64,000 nt of DNA from Streptomyces sp. NBC_01669 (GTDB lineage: Bacteria > Actinomycetota > Actinomycetes > Streptomycetales > Streptomycetaceae), in the NCBI RefSeq assembly GCF_026339735.1, contig NZ_JAPEQG010000001.1, positions 8,741,001 to 8,805,000 of the forward strand. Reading direction: 5' to 3'. Shown piece after piece: positions 46,697 through 55,413 of the stretch (positions are counted from its first letter, which is position 1; the number at the start of each line of letters is the position of its first letter). The notes under the pieces are model-generated. The model had not been told where the DNA came from. It saw nothing but the letters and a program-made list of their open reading frames with translations, and searched no databases. Position numbers and translations under genes: made by a program.

Positions 46697-46930
46697 TCAC
46701 CGGGCTTTCCTCATGCCGCGCTCGGCCAGGTCGAAGCCGGGTGGCCTGCCACCAGAGCTGCCGCGTCCGACGCGGTGGGCCGCCTGGTCGGCCTTCTCCG
46801 TGATGACGTGCCGGATCGACCGTTTGCGCAGGTAGCGGCGGGTCCGGCGATTGCTGTAGCCCTTGTCCGCGCTGACGCTGTCAGGCTTCGTGCGAGGCCG
46901 GCCGACAGTCAGCCGGGGAGGTCCGCCGGG
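46697..46930 (-). pseudogene. IS5-family transposase, C-terminal fragment
   Basis: An uninterrupted minus-strand frame reads RLTVGRPRTKPDSVSADKGY, SNRRTRRYLRKRSIRHVI and EKADQAAHRVGRGSSGGRPP, then a stop at 46697. This is the conserved block around the DDE motif of IS5-type transposases, but the region with the final Glu and the whole N-terminal half are absent. Confidence 0.75.
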
Positions 46931-46995
46931 TCGGGCTCCAGCGGGCGCACTTTGTGCAACGGAGGATGGCGTGTCGTCGGGTCTAACCTGGCTCC

Positions 46996-47499
46996 GTGAC
47001 GCAGGAAGTGAGCACGGTGGTGCTGATGTGTGGTCTTCCCGGAGCGGGCAAGACCACCTACGCGATGGAGCTGGTGCGACGCGGTTACGTTCGACTGTCG
47101 ATCGACGAGGTGGTCTGGCAGCGACTCGGGCAGCGTGACGCCGGCTTGGTGCTGGAAGCGGAGGCGTTCGACCAGCTCAAGGAAGAGGTCCGCCGCGAGC
47201 AGCGGCAGGAACTGGTCGAGCTGATGCTGGCCGGGCGCGACGTAGTGGTGGACTACAGCTTCTGGAGTCGCGCCGCCCGCGATGATTACAGGGCGCTGAT
47301 CGACAACCACGGCTGCCGCTGGGAACTGGTCCACCTCAAGGCCGATCGGACGACGCTAAAGGGTCGCCTCGAAGCACGGAACGGCGAGGAAGGCGCCAAC
47401 TCCGTCACCGTGGATGAAACGCTGTTCAACCGCTACCTGGCCAACTTCGAGGAACCGAACGGAGAGGGTGAGCAGGTCGTCATGCAGTCCTCGACCTGA
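46996..47499 (+). CDS. Small P-loop kinase (AAA/zeta-toxin-like fold)
   Basis: 167 residues from GTG 46996. Walker A is CGLPGAGKTTYAMEL at about residues 12-26; RLSIDEVVW and VVVDYSFWSRAARDDYRAL are the substrate/Walker B-like parts of the family of small phosphotransferases. It lacks an antitoxin partner next to it, so a housekeeping nucleotide or metabolite kinase role is as likely as a toxin role. No ribosome site is visible; it may be leaderless. Confidence 0.75.
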   Translation: MTQEVSTVVLMCGLPGAGKTTYAMELVRRGYVRLSIDEVVWQRLGQRDAGLVLEAEAFDQLKEEVRREQRQELVELMLAGRDVVVDYSFWSRAARDDYRALIDNHGCRWELVHLKADRTTLKGRLEARNGEEGANSVTVDETLFNRYLANFEEPNGEGEQVVMQSST

Positions 47500-47808
47500 G
47501 GGCCTCAAACCGTGGTGCGGGGTGCCGTGGGCAGATCGCTGCCGAACGTGGTCGGGCGGGCGGTACGGCGCCGGCGCCGGCCGCGGGGCGCCGCACGGCG
47601 GTCCGGCCGCGCCGTCGGGCGGAGGAGGGGCGGCCCGTACCGGGGCTGCCCGCGGTGTGAGTCATCGATGTACTTCCTGCGGGGTTCCAGCCATGCGATA
47701 CGGGTGTCGGCGCCTCGTGTGCGCGGTCGGGGCGCGGGTGCCGCTGCCGATGCCAGGTGTCGCACCCGCCCGGCATCGGCGGCGCACATCACATCTGCTG
47801 GAGCGGCC
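47500..47808. other. Gene-free stretch between kinase and hexosaminidase genes
   Basis: 309 bp between convergent genes. Nothing beyond short high-GC frames; no clear terminator hairpin was found. Confidence 0.4.
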
Positions 47809-50628
47809 TCAGACGGGACGGCCGCCCACGTTGATCTCCGCAGCGCCCGCGAAGGCGTTGCCTGCCTGGGAGTTGAGGCCCGTCAGGCGCACGTACCGGC
47901 CACGGATGGCATTGAACTCGGCGTTCTGGGGAGTGAGCGCCTCGGTGAGGGAGCCGGTGGCCGCCTCTTTCCACGTGGTGCCGTCGACGGACACCTCGAT
48001 CCGGTAGTCCTTGATCCTGCCGTTGCGGGCGTTCTGCCGCTGCGTGTACTGCAGGCCCGTGACGTCGTACTGCTTGCCCAGGTCCAAGGTGATGTGGTGG
48101 GGGAAGTCGGGGGACGCGTTGAACCACTGGGTGTGCCAGATCGTGTTGAGGTCTCCATCGATGGCGTTCGCGGCGGCGCCGTTCTCGCCGACGGTCTCCT
48201 GGCTGTCGACGTCGTGCACGCGGAGCGTGGACTGGTCGATCGGGTTCGGCAGCGGGCGCAGCTCGGACGCGACCGACACCGTTTGGCGTGCCGAGCGGTC
48301 GCCCTGGACGGCGCTGATCGTGTGCGTGCCGTCGTAGGTGGCGGCCGGGACGACGCCGTGGCGGGCGAACCGGCCGGCCGCGTCGGCGCGCACCGTGTAG
48401 AGGGTCTTGTCGTCGATGCGGATGTCGACGTAGCCGAGCGCGAAGCCGGTCAGCTTCAGCGGGACCCACGTTCCGGCCTTCACGTTCCGCGGGACCTCAA
48501 GTGTCGGGGCGGCGGCCGGAGCGTTGCGGTCCTCGGCGCGCGCGTCGGAGACCCGGACGCGGACGGACACCGGGTCGCCCACCGACGGGGTGAGCACACA
48601 CATCGTGTCCTGGGGGAACGCCGCCTCCACAGTGGCGGTGTAGAGGCCTGCGGCGTGCAGGGAGTCGCGTGCCTGGCTCTGGGTGAACGTCGCCGGCAGG
48701 ACCCGGTCCTCGCACTTCGCGGTCACGGTCAGGGGCCTGGTGAGCGCGCTGGACGAGGCGGGGTCGCCGTCGGTCGCCACGGTGTCCGGAACGATTTCGG
48801 TGCCGTCCTCGGAGACCTTGGTGCCGGGTGCGGCGACGAGCCCCAGCTCGTGCCGGGTGGTGACTCCGCTCGGGGCGACAGCGTCGGTGCCGGCGACGGT
48901 GGCGGCCCACCGCGCTCCCGGGCTCTCGTAGAAGTTGGTGCCCGCCGCGGTGAGGCGCGGGCCGAGCTGGGCGAGGCGGGAGGCGAAGTCGGCGACGTCC
49001 TTCTGCGCCTTGGGCGTCCAGCCGGTCTCCAGGATCGCGGCCGCCCGAGGCAGAGTCAGGAACTCCGCCTGGTCGCCGCCGCGCACGGTCTCCGACCACA
49101 GCGGGCCCTCGACGCCGAGCACGCCCGCCTCGGGGATGCCGCCGGACACCGTCGTGGTCGGGTCCCAGTCGTAGTAGCGCTGGAAGTCGCAAGTGCCGCC
49201 GCAGGCCCATGTCAGGCCGATCGGGGTGTCCTTGGTGTACTTCTGGTCCAGGTAGGAGCCGCCCGCGGCCGACACCACGGCCTTGCCGCCCTTGGCGATG
49301 AAGTCGCGTACCCAGTCACCGGAACCGACCCAGTACTGCACGACCGAGCCGTCCCAGAAGCCCGGTTTCTGGGACAGCCCGGCCTCGGCGTACTCTGTCC
49401 AGCCCATGGTCCCGACGCCCGACGCCGCCTTGATGCGGGGCACGGCGCGGGAGATGAAGTCGACGTAGCGGGTGTGGCCCATCGCGTGGGACTCGTCGCC
49501 GCCGATGTGCACGTACGGGCCGCCGGTCATCTCGGCCAACTGGTGGAAGACGTGCTCCACGAAGGTGTAGGTGAGGTCGTGCCGCTCGTCGAGGGCGGAG
49601 TATCCCACGTTGCCGGTGCCGTTCCAGTCCACGACGCCGGTCTTGGGGTCGGGCGCGGGCAGGGACCGGTCGGTGTTGAGCTGCGGGATCGCGTGCAGGG
49701 CGGCGTTGGTGTGACTGGGGATGTCGACCTCGGGGACGACGGTGACGAACCGGTCCCTGGCATAGGCGACGATGTCACGGTACTGCTTCTGCGTGTAGTA
49801 GCCGGTGCGGCCCAACTCGCCCCGGTACCCCTGCTGGTTCATCGCGGTCGCGCCGGACTCGCGGTGCAGCGCGCTGTAGTCGATGGGGTCGCCCGCGGCC
49901 TTGCCGTCGTTCGTGATCTCGATCCGCCAGCCCTGGTCGTCGGCGAGGTGCAGGTGCAGCACGCTCATCTTCATCCGGGACAGCTTGTCGATGTAGCGCT
50001 TGACGGCGTCGACGTCCTGGAAGGACCGGGCCACGTCGAGCATGACACCGCGGTAGGAGAAGCGCGGCGCGTCCTCGATGTGCGTTGCGGGCAGGCGCCA
50101 GTCGGTGACGACCGGAGTCCGTGACTCGGCCCAGGCGGGCAGCAGTTGACGCATGCTCTGCACGCCGTTGAACGCGCCGTGGGCGGTGCGCGCGGTGATC
50201 GACACGCCATCGCTGTTGACGTCCAGGACGTACGACTCCGGGGTGGGCGCGGCGCCGTCGACGGTGTACCGCGCCGCCGGGTCCACCGTGATGTGTATGG
50301 CGTTGGCTCCGCCGTGCGCGCGCACCGGCACCCGGAACCCGGTCGCGTCACGCAGCTCTCCCGCGAGCTGCGAGGCGACGCGAGCCGCCTCGCCGTCCGC
50401 GACGACAGCGAGCGAGGGCCGTAGGACGAACGCCGCCTTGCCGGCGTCCTGTTGGACGACGACCGGACGCGGGACGAGCGCGGTGTCCGGCGCGGCGGGC
50501 GCGGCGGGCGCGGCGACGGCCGACGGCGCGCCGGCCAGGCCGGCCATGGTCATGAGGACCACCGCAAGCAGCAGACGCGGCCCACGAGGTCGGACGGGCA
50601 CAGGACTTTTCTTCTTCCGCAACCGCAC
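47809..50628 (-). CDS. Secreted GH20 beta-N-acetylhexosaminidase with CBM32-like domain
   Basis: 939 residues from GTG 50628, which has AGGGAG 5 bp upstream. A signal sequence (PRLLLAVVLMTMAGLAGAPS) is followed by the GH20 N-terminal domain and catalytic TIM barrel. Asp-Glu of GGPYVHIGGDESHAMGHTRY are the catalytic pair of substrate-assisted GH20 enzymes. Upstream barrel motifs are DVARSFQDVDAVKRYID and HLHLADDQGWRIEI. The C-terminal 150 residues are an F5/8C (CBM32-like) galactose-type binding domain (ANAIDGDLNTIWHTQW). It releases GlcNAc/GalNAc from glycans or chitin oligomers outside the cell. A DasR-like site at 50721 suggests GlcNAc-responsive control. Confidence 0.92.
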   Translation of the reverse strand: MRLRKKKSPVPVRPRGPRLLLAVVLMTMAGLAGAPSAVAAPAAPAAPDTALVPRPVVVQQDAGKAAFVLRPSLAVVADGEAARVASQLAGELRDATGFRVPVRAHGGANAIHITVDPAARYTVDGAAPTPESYVLDVNSDGVSITARTAHGAFNGVQSMRQLLPAWAESRTPVVTDWRLPATHIEDAPRFSYRGVMLDVARSFQDVDAVKRYIDKLSRMKMSVLHLHLADDQGWRIEITNDGKAAGDPIDYSALHRESGATAMNQQGYRGELGRTGYYTQKQYRDIVAYARDRFVTVVPEVDIPSHTNAALHAIPQLNTDRSLPAPDPKTGVVDWNGTGNVGYSALDERHDLTYTFVEHVFHQLAEMTGGPYVHIGGDESHAMGHTRYVDFISRAVPRIKAASGVGTMGWTEYAEAGLSQKPGFWDGSVVQYWVGSGDWVRDFIAKGGKAVVSAAGGSYLDQKYTKDTPIGLTWACGGTCDFQRYYDWDPTTTVSGGIPEAGVLGVEGPLWSETVRGGDQAEFLTLPRAAAILETGWTPKAQKDVADFASRLAQLGPRLTAAGTNFYESPGARWAATVAGTDAVAPSGVTTRHELGLVAAPGTKVSEDGTEIVPDTVATDGDPASSSALTRPLTVTAKCEDRVLPATFTQSQARDSLHAAGLYTATVEAAFPQDTMCVLTPSVGDPVSVRVRVSDARAEDRNAPAAAPTLEVPRNVKAGTWVPLKLTGFALGYVDIRIDDKTLYTVRADAAGRFARHGVVPAATYDGTHTISAVQGDRSARQTVSVASELRPLPNPIDQSTLRVHDVDSQETVGENGAAANAIDGDLNTIWHTQWFNASPDFPHHITLDLGKQYDVTGLQYTQRQNARNGRIKDYRIEVSVDGTTWKEAATGSLTEALTPQNAEFNAIRGRYVRLTGLNSQAGNAFAGAAEINVGGRPV

Positions 50629-50720
50629 GGGGACTCCCTGAGGGGCAACCAACGATGCATGCACTTGCTTGAAGAGCCAGGTTTTCTTTCAGGTTCGAGC
50701 ACCATAGCGCTGCGGCGCGA

Positions 50721-50736
50721 AGTGGTCTAGTCCCTT
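50721..50736. promoter_or_regulatory. DasR-responsive element (dre)-like operator
   Basis: AGTGGTCTAGTCCCTT matches the left half and centre of the 16-bp DasR consensus ACTGGTCTAGACCACT; the right half is degenerate. It lies about 95 bp upstream of the GH20 start. DasR is the GntR-family GlcNAc repressor of streptomycetes. Confidence 0.7.
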
Positions 50737-50940
50737 TGCGCCGACTCCGGTACTGGCCCCCGGCAGGTGCTCAAGACCGGTCCGGTATGCCGACGTTGCC
50801 GTCAGAGACTGCCGTCAGCACGCGCGTAGTAGGGCCGCGGGTACGGTGCTGGCGGGGGCGCTCGTCGTCGGCGCCGGACTGGCCTTCGCGGCGCTGCGTC
50901 GTACGGCATCGCCGTCCGCCGGAAGCAGCGCGTCCACCGG

Positions 50941-51200
50941 TCAGGATATGGAGCACACGCGCGCACCGGACGCCGGGCGCAGGTCCACACCGGGCGTCGC
51001 GAGGATCGCCCCCAGCCGGGCCTCGGGCACCGGAGTGCTCTCCCCGACCAGCCCCGGAATCCGGGCCAGGGGCAGTGACACGTCCGCGAGCGCGGCGATC
51101 CGTCCGGCGTCGGGGCCCGCGCAGTTGACCACATGGCCCGCCTCCCAGACGCGACCGCCGGTCCGCACGCCGACGGAGGACCGCCCTCGTACGGGGCGTA
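50941..51200 (-). pseudogene. FAD-dependent oxidoreductase (DAO-like) fragment
   Basis: The minus-strand frame contains GRVWEAGHVVNCAGPDAGRI and PLARIPGLVGESTPVPEARL, the middle of D-amino-acid-oxidase-like flavoproteins. Neither the FAD-binding start nor the C-terminus is present. Confidence 0.55.
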
Positions 51201-51387
51201 CTCGGGTGAGGCGACAACGCAGGGAGGTGCGGTGCCGGGCATCGCGAGCCGGGTCGTGTTCGGCGTAGTCCAAGCGACACGAAGGCGCCGCACAGTCACC
51301 TAACCTCCAGAAGCGCCCTTAAGGGTTGAAATTGGTGCATGCAGCCCGACTATGCACCCACTGAAGATCAGCAAAGGGGTTAGAGAG

Positions 51388-52257
51388 ATGACTTCCGAAG
51401 TCCATCACCGCACCGCCACCGTCGACGGCCTCGAGGTCTTCTACCGGGAGGCCGGAGACCCCGAGGAACCCGTCGTCGTCCTCCTGCACGGCTTCCCGAC
51501 CAGCTCGCACATGTTCCGCCACCTGATCCCCGCGCTCGCCGACCGGTACCACGTCATCGCTCCCGACCACATCGGGTTCGGCCAGTCGGCCATGCCGGGC
51601 CTGCAGGACTTCCCGTACACCTTCGATGCCCTGACCGACGTCACCTCCGGGCTCCTCCGGCAGCTGGGCATCGACCGGTTCGCCATATACGTGCAGGACT
51701 ACGGCGCCCCCATCGGCTGGCGGCTCGCCCTCCAGGCACCCGACCGCATCACCGCGATCATCACCCAGAGCGGCAACGCCTACGAAGAAGGCTTCGTGAA
51801 GGCCTTCTGGGACGGACTCTTCGCCTACGCCCAGGCGCCCGGACCCGGCACCGAGGCGCCGGTGCGCGGCGCCCTGACCCCCGAGATCACCCGCTGGCAG
51901 TACGTGAACGGAGTTGCCGACCCGACACTGGTCAGCCCGGACAACTGGGTCCACGACCAGGCGCTGCTGGACCGGCCCGGCAACGACGAGATCCAGCTCA
52001 AGCTCTTCCGTGACTACCCGACCAACGTGGACTTCTACCCGCAGGTCCACCAGTACTTCCGCGATTCCCAGGTCCCGCTGCTGGCGGTCTGGGGCGCCAA
52101 CGACGAGATCTTCGGCCCCGCAGGCGCGGAGGCGTTCGCCCGGGACCTGCCCGACGCCGAGATCCACCTGATCGACTCCGGGCACTTCGCCCTGGAAAGC
52201 CACCTCGAAACCATCACCGGCCACATCCGCGACTTCCTCGCCCGCGTCCTCGCCTGA
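51388..52257 (+). CDS. Alpha/beta hydrolase with Asp nucleophile (haloalkane dehalogenase/epoxide hydrolase-like)
   Basis: 289 residues from ATG 51388 (in-frame ATG 51352 is the alternative). The oxyanion motif is LLHGFPTSS at about 33-41. The nucleophile elbow YVQDYGAPIGW places Asp104 where serine hydrolases have Ser, as in haloalkane dehalogenases and epoxide hydrolases. The acid is Asp in VWGANDEIFGP and the base is His in IDSGHFALESH. A cap domain lies between about 125 and 210. The carbon-halogen or epoxide substrate cannot be told from sequence. Confidence 0.82.
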   Translation: MTSEVHHRTATVDGLEVFYREAGDPEEPVVVLLHGFPTSSHMFRHLIPALADRYHVIAPDHIGFGQSAMPGLQDFPYTFDALTDVTSGLLRQLGIDRFAIYVQDYGAPIGWRLALQAPDRITAIITQSGNAYEEGFVKAFWDGLFAYAQAPGPGTEAPVRGALTPEITRWQYVNGVADPTLVSPDNWVHDQALLDRPGNDEIQLKLFRDYPTNVDFYPQVHQYFRDSQVPLLAVWGANDEIFGPAGAEAFARDLPDAEIHLIDSGHFALESHLETITGHIRDFLARVLA

Positions 52258-52357
52258 CCCGCAGGGCGTCGGGGGCTCCCGCGACTGCTGCGGGGCCGCT
52301 TGCCATGTGCGAGCCCTATGCCGGGAGAATGCCCGCCTGGCCCAGGAGGAGTGCGAC

Positions 52358-52924
52358 ATGACCGATGACGAACTGTTCGACGCCGTCCTGGCCCGGGTCA
52401 GGACGGGACGCCCAACCGACGAACCTTCCGAGGTGACGGTGCCCGAACCCGCTTCCCTCGGCGCAGTCGAGGAGGTGGAGCGCGTTGTGGGCTACCCCAT
52501 GCCACCGCTGGTGCGTCGTCTCTATCTTGAGATAGCCGACGGAGGTATCGGCCCGTTCAGCGGCTTCTACCCATTGCGTGATGGGCCGGGCATGCTCACC
52601 GACTATGTCGAGTTCCTCACTTGTGAGTTGGCCCCAACGGATCCGCCACCCACACCTGCCGGCGTGTTGTTCTTCTGTTTCGAGCATGCAATGTCGGGGA
52701 TGCTGCTGGACTTTCGTCACCCCGAGGGTCAGATGTGGCTCTGGGACCAAGGGGATCGGCACAAACTGGACCTGACCTTCCCGCAGTGGCTGGAGGCGTG
52801 GCTCGGCGGGCGTCTGACCGACCAGTTCATGGAGCCGCGAAAGCTGCAGGACGAGTCGTGGGTCGGTTCCTGGGTGTGCGAAGAGCTGCCCCCGAGCACG
52901 TTCGAGGTGCCGGACTCGCTCTAG
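52358..52924 (+). CDS. SMI1/KNR4 (SUKH) family protein
   Basis: 188 residues from ATG 52358, which follows AGGAGGA. The SUKH start is visible (VEEVERVVGYPMPPLVRRLYLEIADGGIG), with the FSGFYPLRDGPGML loop and a C-terminal WLEAWLGG helix. SUKH proteins are typically immunity proteins to polymorphic toxins in bacteria, but no toxin gene is adjacent. Some SUKH genes in streptomycetes are orphans. Cytosolic. Confidence 0.8.
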   Translation: MTDDELFDAVLARVRTGRPTDEPSEVTVPEPASLGAVEEVERVVGYPMPPLVRRLYLEIADGGIGPFSGFYPLRDGPGMLTDYVEFLTCELAPTDPPPTPAGVLFFCFEHAMSGMLLDFRHPEGQMWLWDQGDRHKLDLTFPQWLEAWLGGRLTDQFMEPRKLQDESWVGSWVCEELPPSTFEVPDSL

Positions 52925-53331
52925 GGTCTGGGCTGGGCCCTCGCTGGGCCCTCCTAGGTCAACAAGCAACGACCAACAACGACTGGCAAACCGCAGGTCG
53001 GTTGCGGGAGGGGGCCCGCTGACCAGGCCCAAGAAACGGGCCCGCCAGACCCAGGGCAAGAAGTAGCTTCACACCTGATCAAGCCCCCTGCCCGCGGTTT
53101 CTCCGTCGGCAGGGGGCTTGTCATCGTTCAGGGGTGAGTCACTCGACCCCACGTACACACAGAGTGACAACATCATGGAGGGGCAACTGGGGAACACCGC
53201 CCACGACGTGAAGCCGCCTGTCCTGGGGCTGTCGTCGGGCCGTCAGAGACCGACGGTGTGCTCTTGATCGCCGGAAGCCTATGGGCTCTCGGCCTCCGAC
53301 GGAGCTATCGTCAAGACCTGGGGGTCAGTGA
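52925..53331. other. Mostly gene-free stretch with a basic-tail ORF end
   Basis: About 400 bp. A short frame ends GPLTRPKKRARQTQGKK followed by a stop at about 53067, which looks like the C-terminus of a lost basic protein. The hairpin at 53080-53120 follows. No full gene can be supported. Confidence 0.4.
53080..53120. terminator. Hairpin after the basic-tail ORF end
   Basis: A 13-bp perfect stem (53080-53092 with 53108-53120), 15-nt loop, immediately after the lysine-rich ORF end. Confidence 0.7.
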
Positions 53332-53640
53332 TCAGAACCAGCTGATCGTGTCCTTCAGGAGACGGGCGACCTTCGCGCGGATTGTCGCGTTCGCTCGCCA
53401 GCTTTCCTCGACTTGAACGCTGGCGGTTGTGACTCCGGCTCGGCCAGCCCGGTTCTCCGCCGGTGTCAGGTGGCCGTTGGCCATCAGCATTGCGACGCGG
53501 GTTAGCGCGACGCCCAGCTGGCGGGCGGCTTCTGGCTGGGACATCCAGGCGTTGTCCTCGACGGTGTCCACCTTGAGCAGGAAGTAGCCGCGGTTGCTTC
53601 TCGGTCCCGACCGCCCCTGTCGGCGTTGTTGGTGCATCAC
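53332..53640 (-). CDS. Small HTH (excisionase/MerR-like) protein
   Basis: 102 residues (or about 70 from an internal Met). The core MSQPEAARQLGVALTRVAM reads as a MerR/excisionase-type winged HTH; a basic helical C-terminus follows. Its start overlaps the stop of the IS256-like transposase by 4 bp, so the two would be translationally linked, an unusual arrangement for IS256 elements. It may be a passenger or a chance fusion of the insertion. Confidence 0.5.
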   Translation of the reverse strand: MMHQQRRQGRSGPRSNRGYFLLKVDTVEDNAWMSQPEAARQLGVALTRVAMLMANGHLTPAENRAGRAGVTTASVQVEESWRANATIRAKVARLLKDTISWF

Positions 53641-54325
53641 GCCGCCGTCGCCTTCGGTCGCTCGACCAGGAGGCCGCGTTCGAAGCGGACGCCGGCCCGG
53701 ACGAGGGCGATGAGGTGGGGTGCGTTCACGGCTCGCCAGCGGGCCTGGGCGGACTCGAGGAGCTTGAAAACCATGGCGAGGGCGGCGGCCGCGCTGCCGG
53801 GGCCCCGGGTGACCTTGGTCCGCAGACGGACGGTGGCGAAGGTCGACTCGATCGGGTTCGTGGTCCGCAGATGGATCCAGTGCTCGGCAGGGAAGTCGTA
53901 GAACGCCAACAGCTCGTCGACGTCATCGGTGATCTTCTTGACGGCCTTGGGGAACTTCGCCCCACAGGTCTTCCCGAACGCCGTGATGGCCTTCAGCGCG
54001 TGCTCACGGTCCTCGGCGCTGTAGATCTCCTGCTGGGCCTTCTTCGCCCCGGGCTGGGCGGATTTCGGAAGCGCGTTCAATACGTTGGCGATCTTGTGAA
54101 CCCAACACCTCTGATGGCGAGCCTCGGGAAGCACCTCGACCAGGGCCTTCCAGAAGCCGAGGGCGCCGTCGCCCACCGCCAGGACCGGCGTCCGCTTGCC
54201 CCGCCGTCGGCAGTCCCGCAGCAGGTCGGCCCACGAGTCCGCTTGTCCTCACGGCCCGGGCCGCAGGTGGTCTCGCGCAGCTCCAGGCCGCGCAGGTTTG
54301 CGGCGGTGACGTCATCGGTCGTCAT
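53637..54325 (-). pseudogene. IS256-family transposase, N-terminally truncated and frameshifted
   Basis: The intact C-terminal frame (53637-54176) holds LAVGDGALGFWKALVEVLPE-type sequence, the HQRCWVHKIANVLN motif, EHWIHLRTTNPIES and a Glu before TFATVRLRTKV, all IS256/Mutator signatures. Upstream to 54325 the related pieces (ANLRGLELRETT, a WADLLRDCRRRG-like run) fall in other frames, and the first half of the protein is missing. Confidence 0.78.
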
Positions 54326-54349
54326 GCGAGCCCTCGTACCCTGTTTCCC

Positions 54350-55306
54350 GTGCCCCCTTCCCGCCTGCGTCGCGTCGCCGTCCTAATCCTCGAGGGTGCG
54401 AAGCCGCTTGATGTCGGCATTCCCGCGCAGGTGTTCACGACCCGGGCGAGTATGCCGTACGAGGTGCGGGTGTGCGGCGCGGCACCCGGGCTTGTGACCG
54501 GAGGCGATGGCCTGGCCTACCACGTCGCCGACGGTCTCGACGCGCTTGCATGGGCTGACATTGTCTTCATCCCGGGCTATCGGTTCCCGGACCGCGACGA
54601 CCCACCGCAGGCCGTCGTCGCGGCCTTGATCACCGCACACGACCGAGGTGCACGGCTGGCCGCCATCTCGACGGGCGCCTTCGCGCTCGCCGCCACAGGC
54701 CTGCTCGACGGCAAGCGCGCCACGACGCACTGGCACTACACACGGGCGCTCGCACAGAAGCATCCGCTCGTCCGGGTCGACGAGAACGTCCTGTTCGTCG
54801 ACGAGGGCAGCGTGCTGACGTCGGCCGGCGCCGCCTCGGGCATCGATCTGTGTCTGCATATCCTGCGCGGCGATCTCGGGGTGGCGGCGTCGAACCACGC
54901 GGCCCGGCGCCTGGTCGCGGCCCCCTACCGCAGTGGCGGCCAGGCGCAGTACGTGCCGCGGAGCGTGCCCGAGCCGCTCGGGGAACGGTTCGCCGCCACC
55001 CGCGAATGGGCCCTGCACCGGCTCGACGAACCTCTCAGCCTCGAATCCCTCGCCCAGCACGCGGCGGTCTCACCGCGCACGTTCTCGCGGCGCTTCGTCG
55101 AAGACACCGGGTACACGCCGATGCAGTGGGTCATGCGTGCCCGCATCGACCTGGCCCGTGAGCTGCTCGAGCGTTCAAAGCGCAGCGTCGAGCAGATCGC
55201 GAACGACGTCGGTCTGGGCACCGGAGCGAATCTGCGGTTGCACTTCCAGCGCATCCTCGGCACCACCCCTAGCGAGTACAGGCGCACCTTCACCCGGGGC
55301 GAGTAG
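54350..55306 (+). CDS. GlxA-family regulator (DJ-1/PfpI domain plus AraC HTH)
   Basis: 318 residues from GTG 54350. Residues about 8-175 form a DJ-1/PfpI-like domain (VAVLILEGAKPLDVGIPAQV, RLAAISTGAFALAATGLLDG). In place of the nucleophile elbow Cys of true proteases there is Ser-Thr-Gly, so it is a sensor rather than an enzyme. Residues about 215-315 form an AraC-type double HTH (LSLESLAQHAAVSPRTFSRR, RSVEQIANDVGLGTGANLRL, PSEYRRTF). The GAPDH gene follows in the same direction after about 110 bp, a probable target. Confidence 0.88.
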   Translation: MPPSRLRRVAVLILEGAKPLDVGIPAQVFTTRASMPYEVRVCGAAPGLVTGGDGLAYHVADGLDALAWADIVFIPGYRFPDRDDPPQAVVAALITAHDRGARLAAISTGAFALAATGLLDGKRATTHWHYTRALAQKHPLVRVDENVLFVDEGSVLTSAGAASGIDLCLHILRGDLGVAASNHAARRLVAAPYRSGGQAQYVPRSVPEPLGERFAATREWALHRLDEPLSLESLAQHAAVSPRTFSRRFVEDTGYTPMQWVMRARIDLARELLERSKRSVEQIANDVGLGTGANLRLHFQRILGTTPSEYRRTFTRGE

Positions 55307-55413
55307 CCCGACGTCCGACGCCTGGCGCGATCCTTTCGAACCATGGCGCTATCGCCAGGGCCATGGCCGGATCCCGCACGCGAGGCTGGTGAGGAACCGA
55401 AGGGACACCACAC

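Noticed and set aside
46996-47499. Zeta-toxin of a toxin-antitoxin system
   Set aside because: No antitoxin gene adjacent; the P-loop fold alone does not distinguish it from small metabolite kinases.
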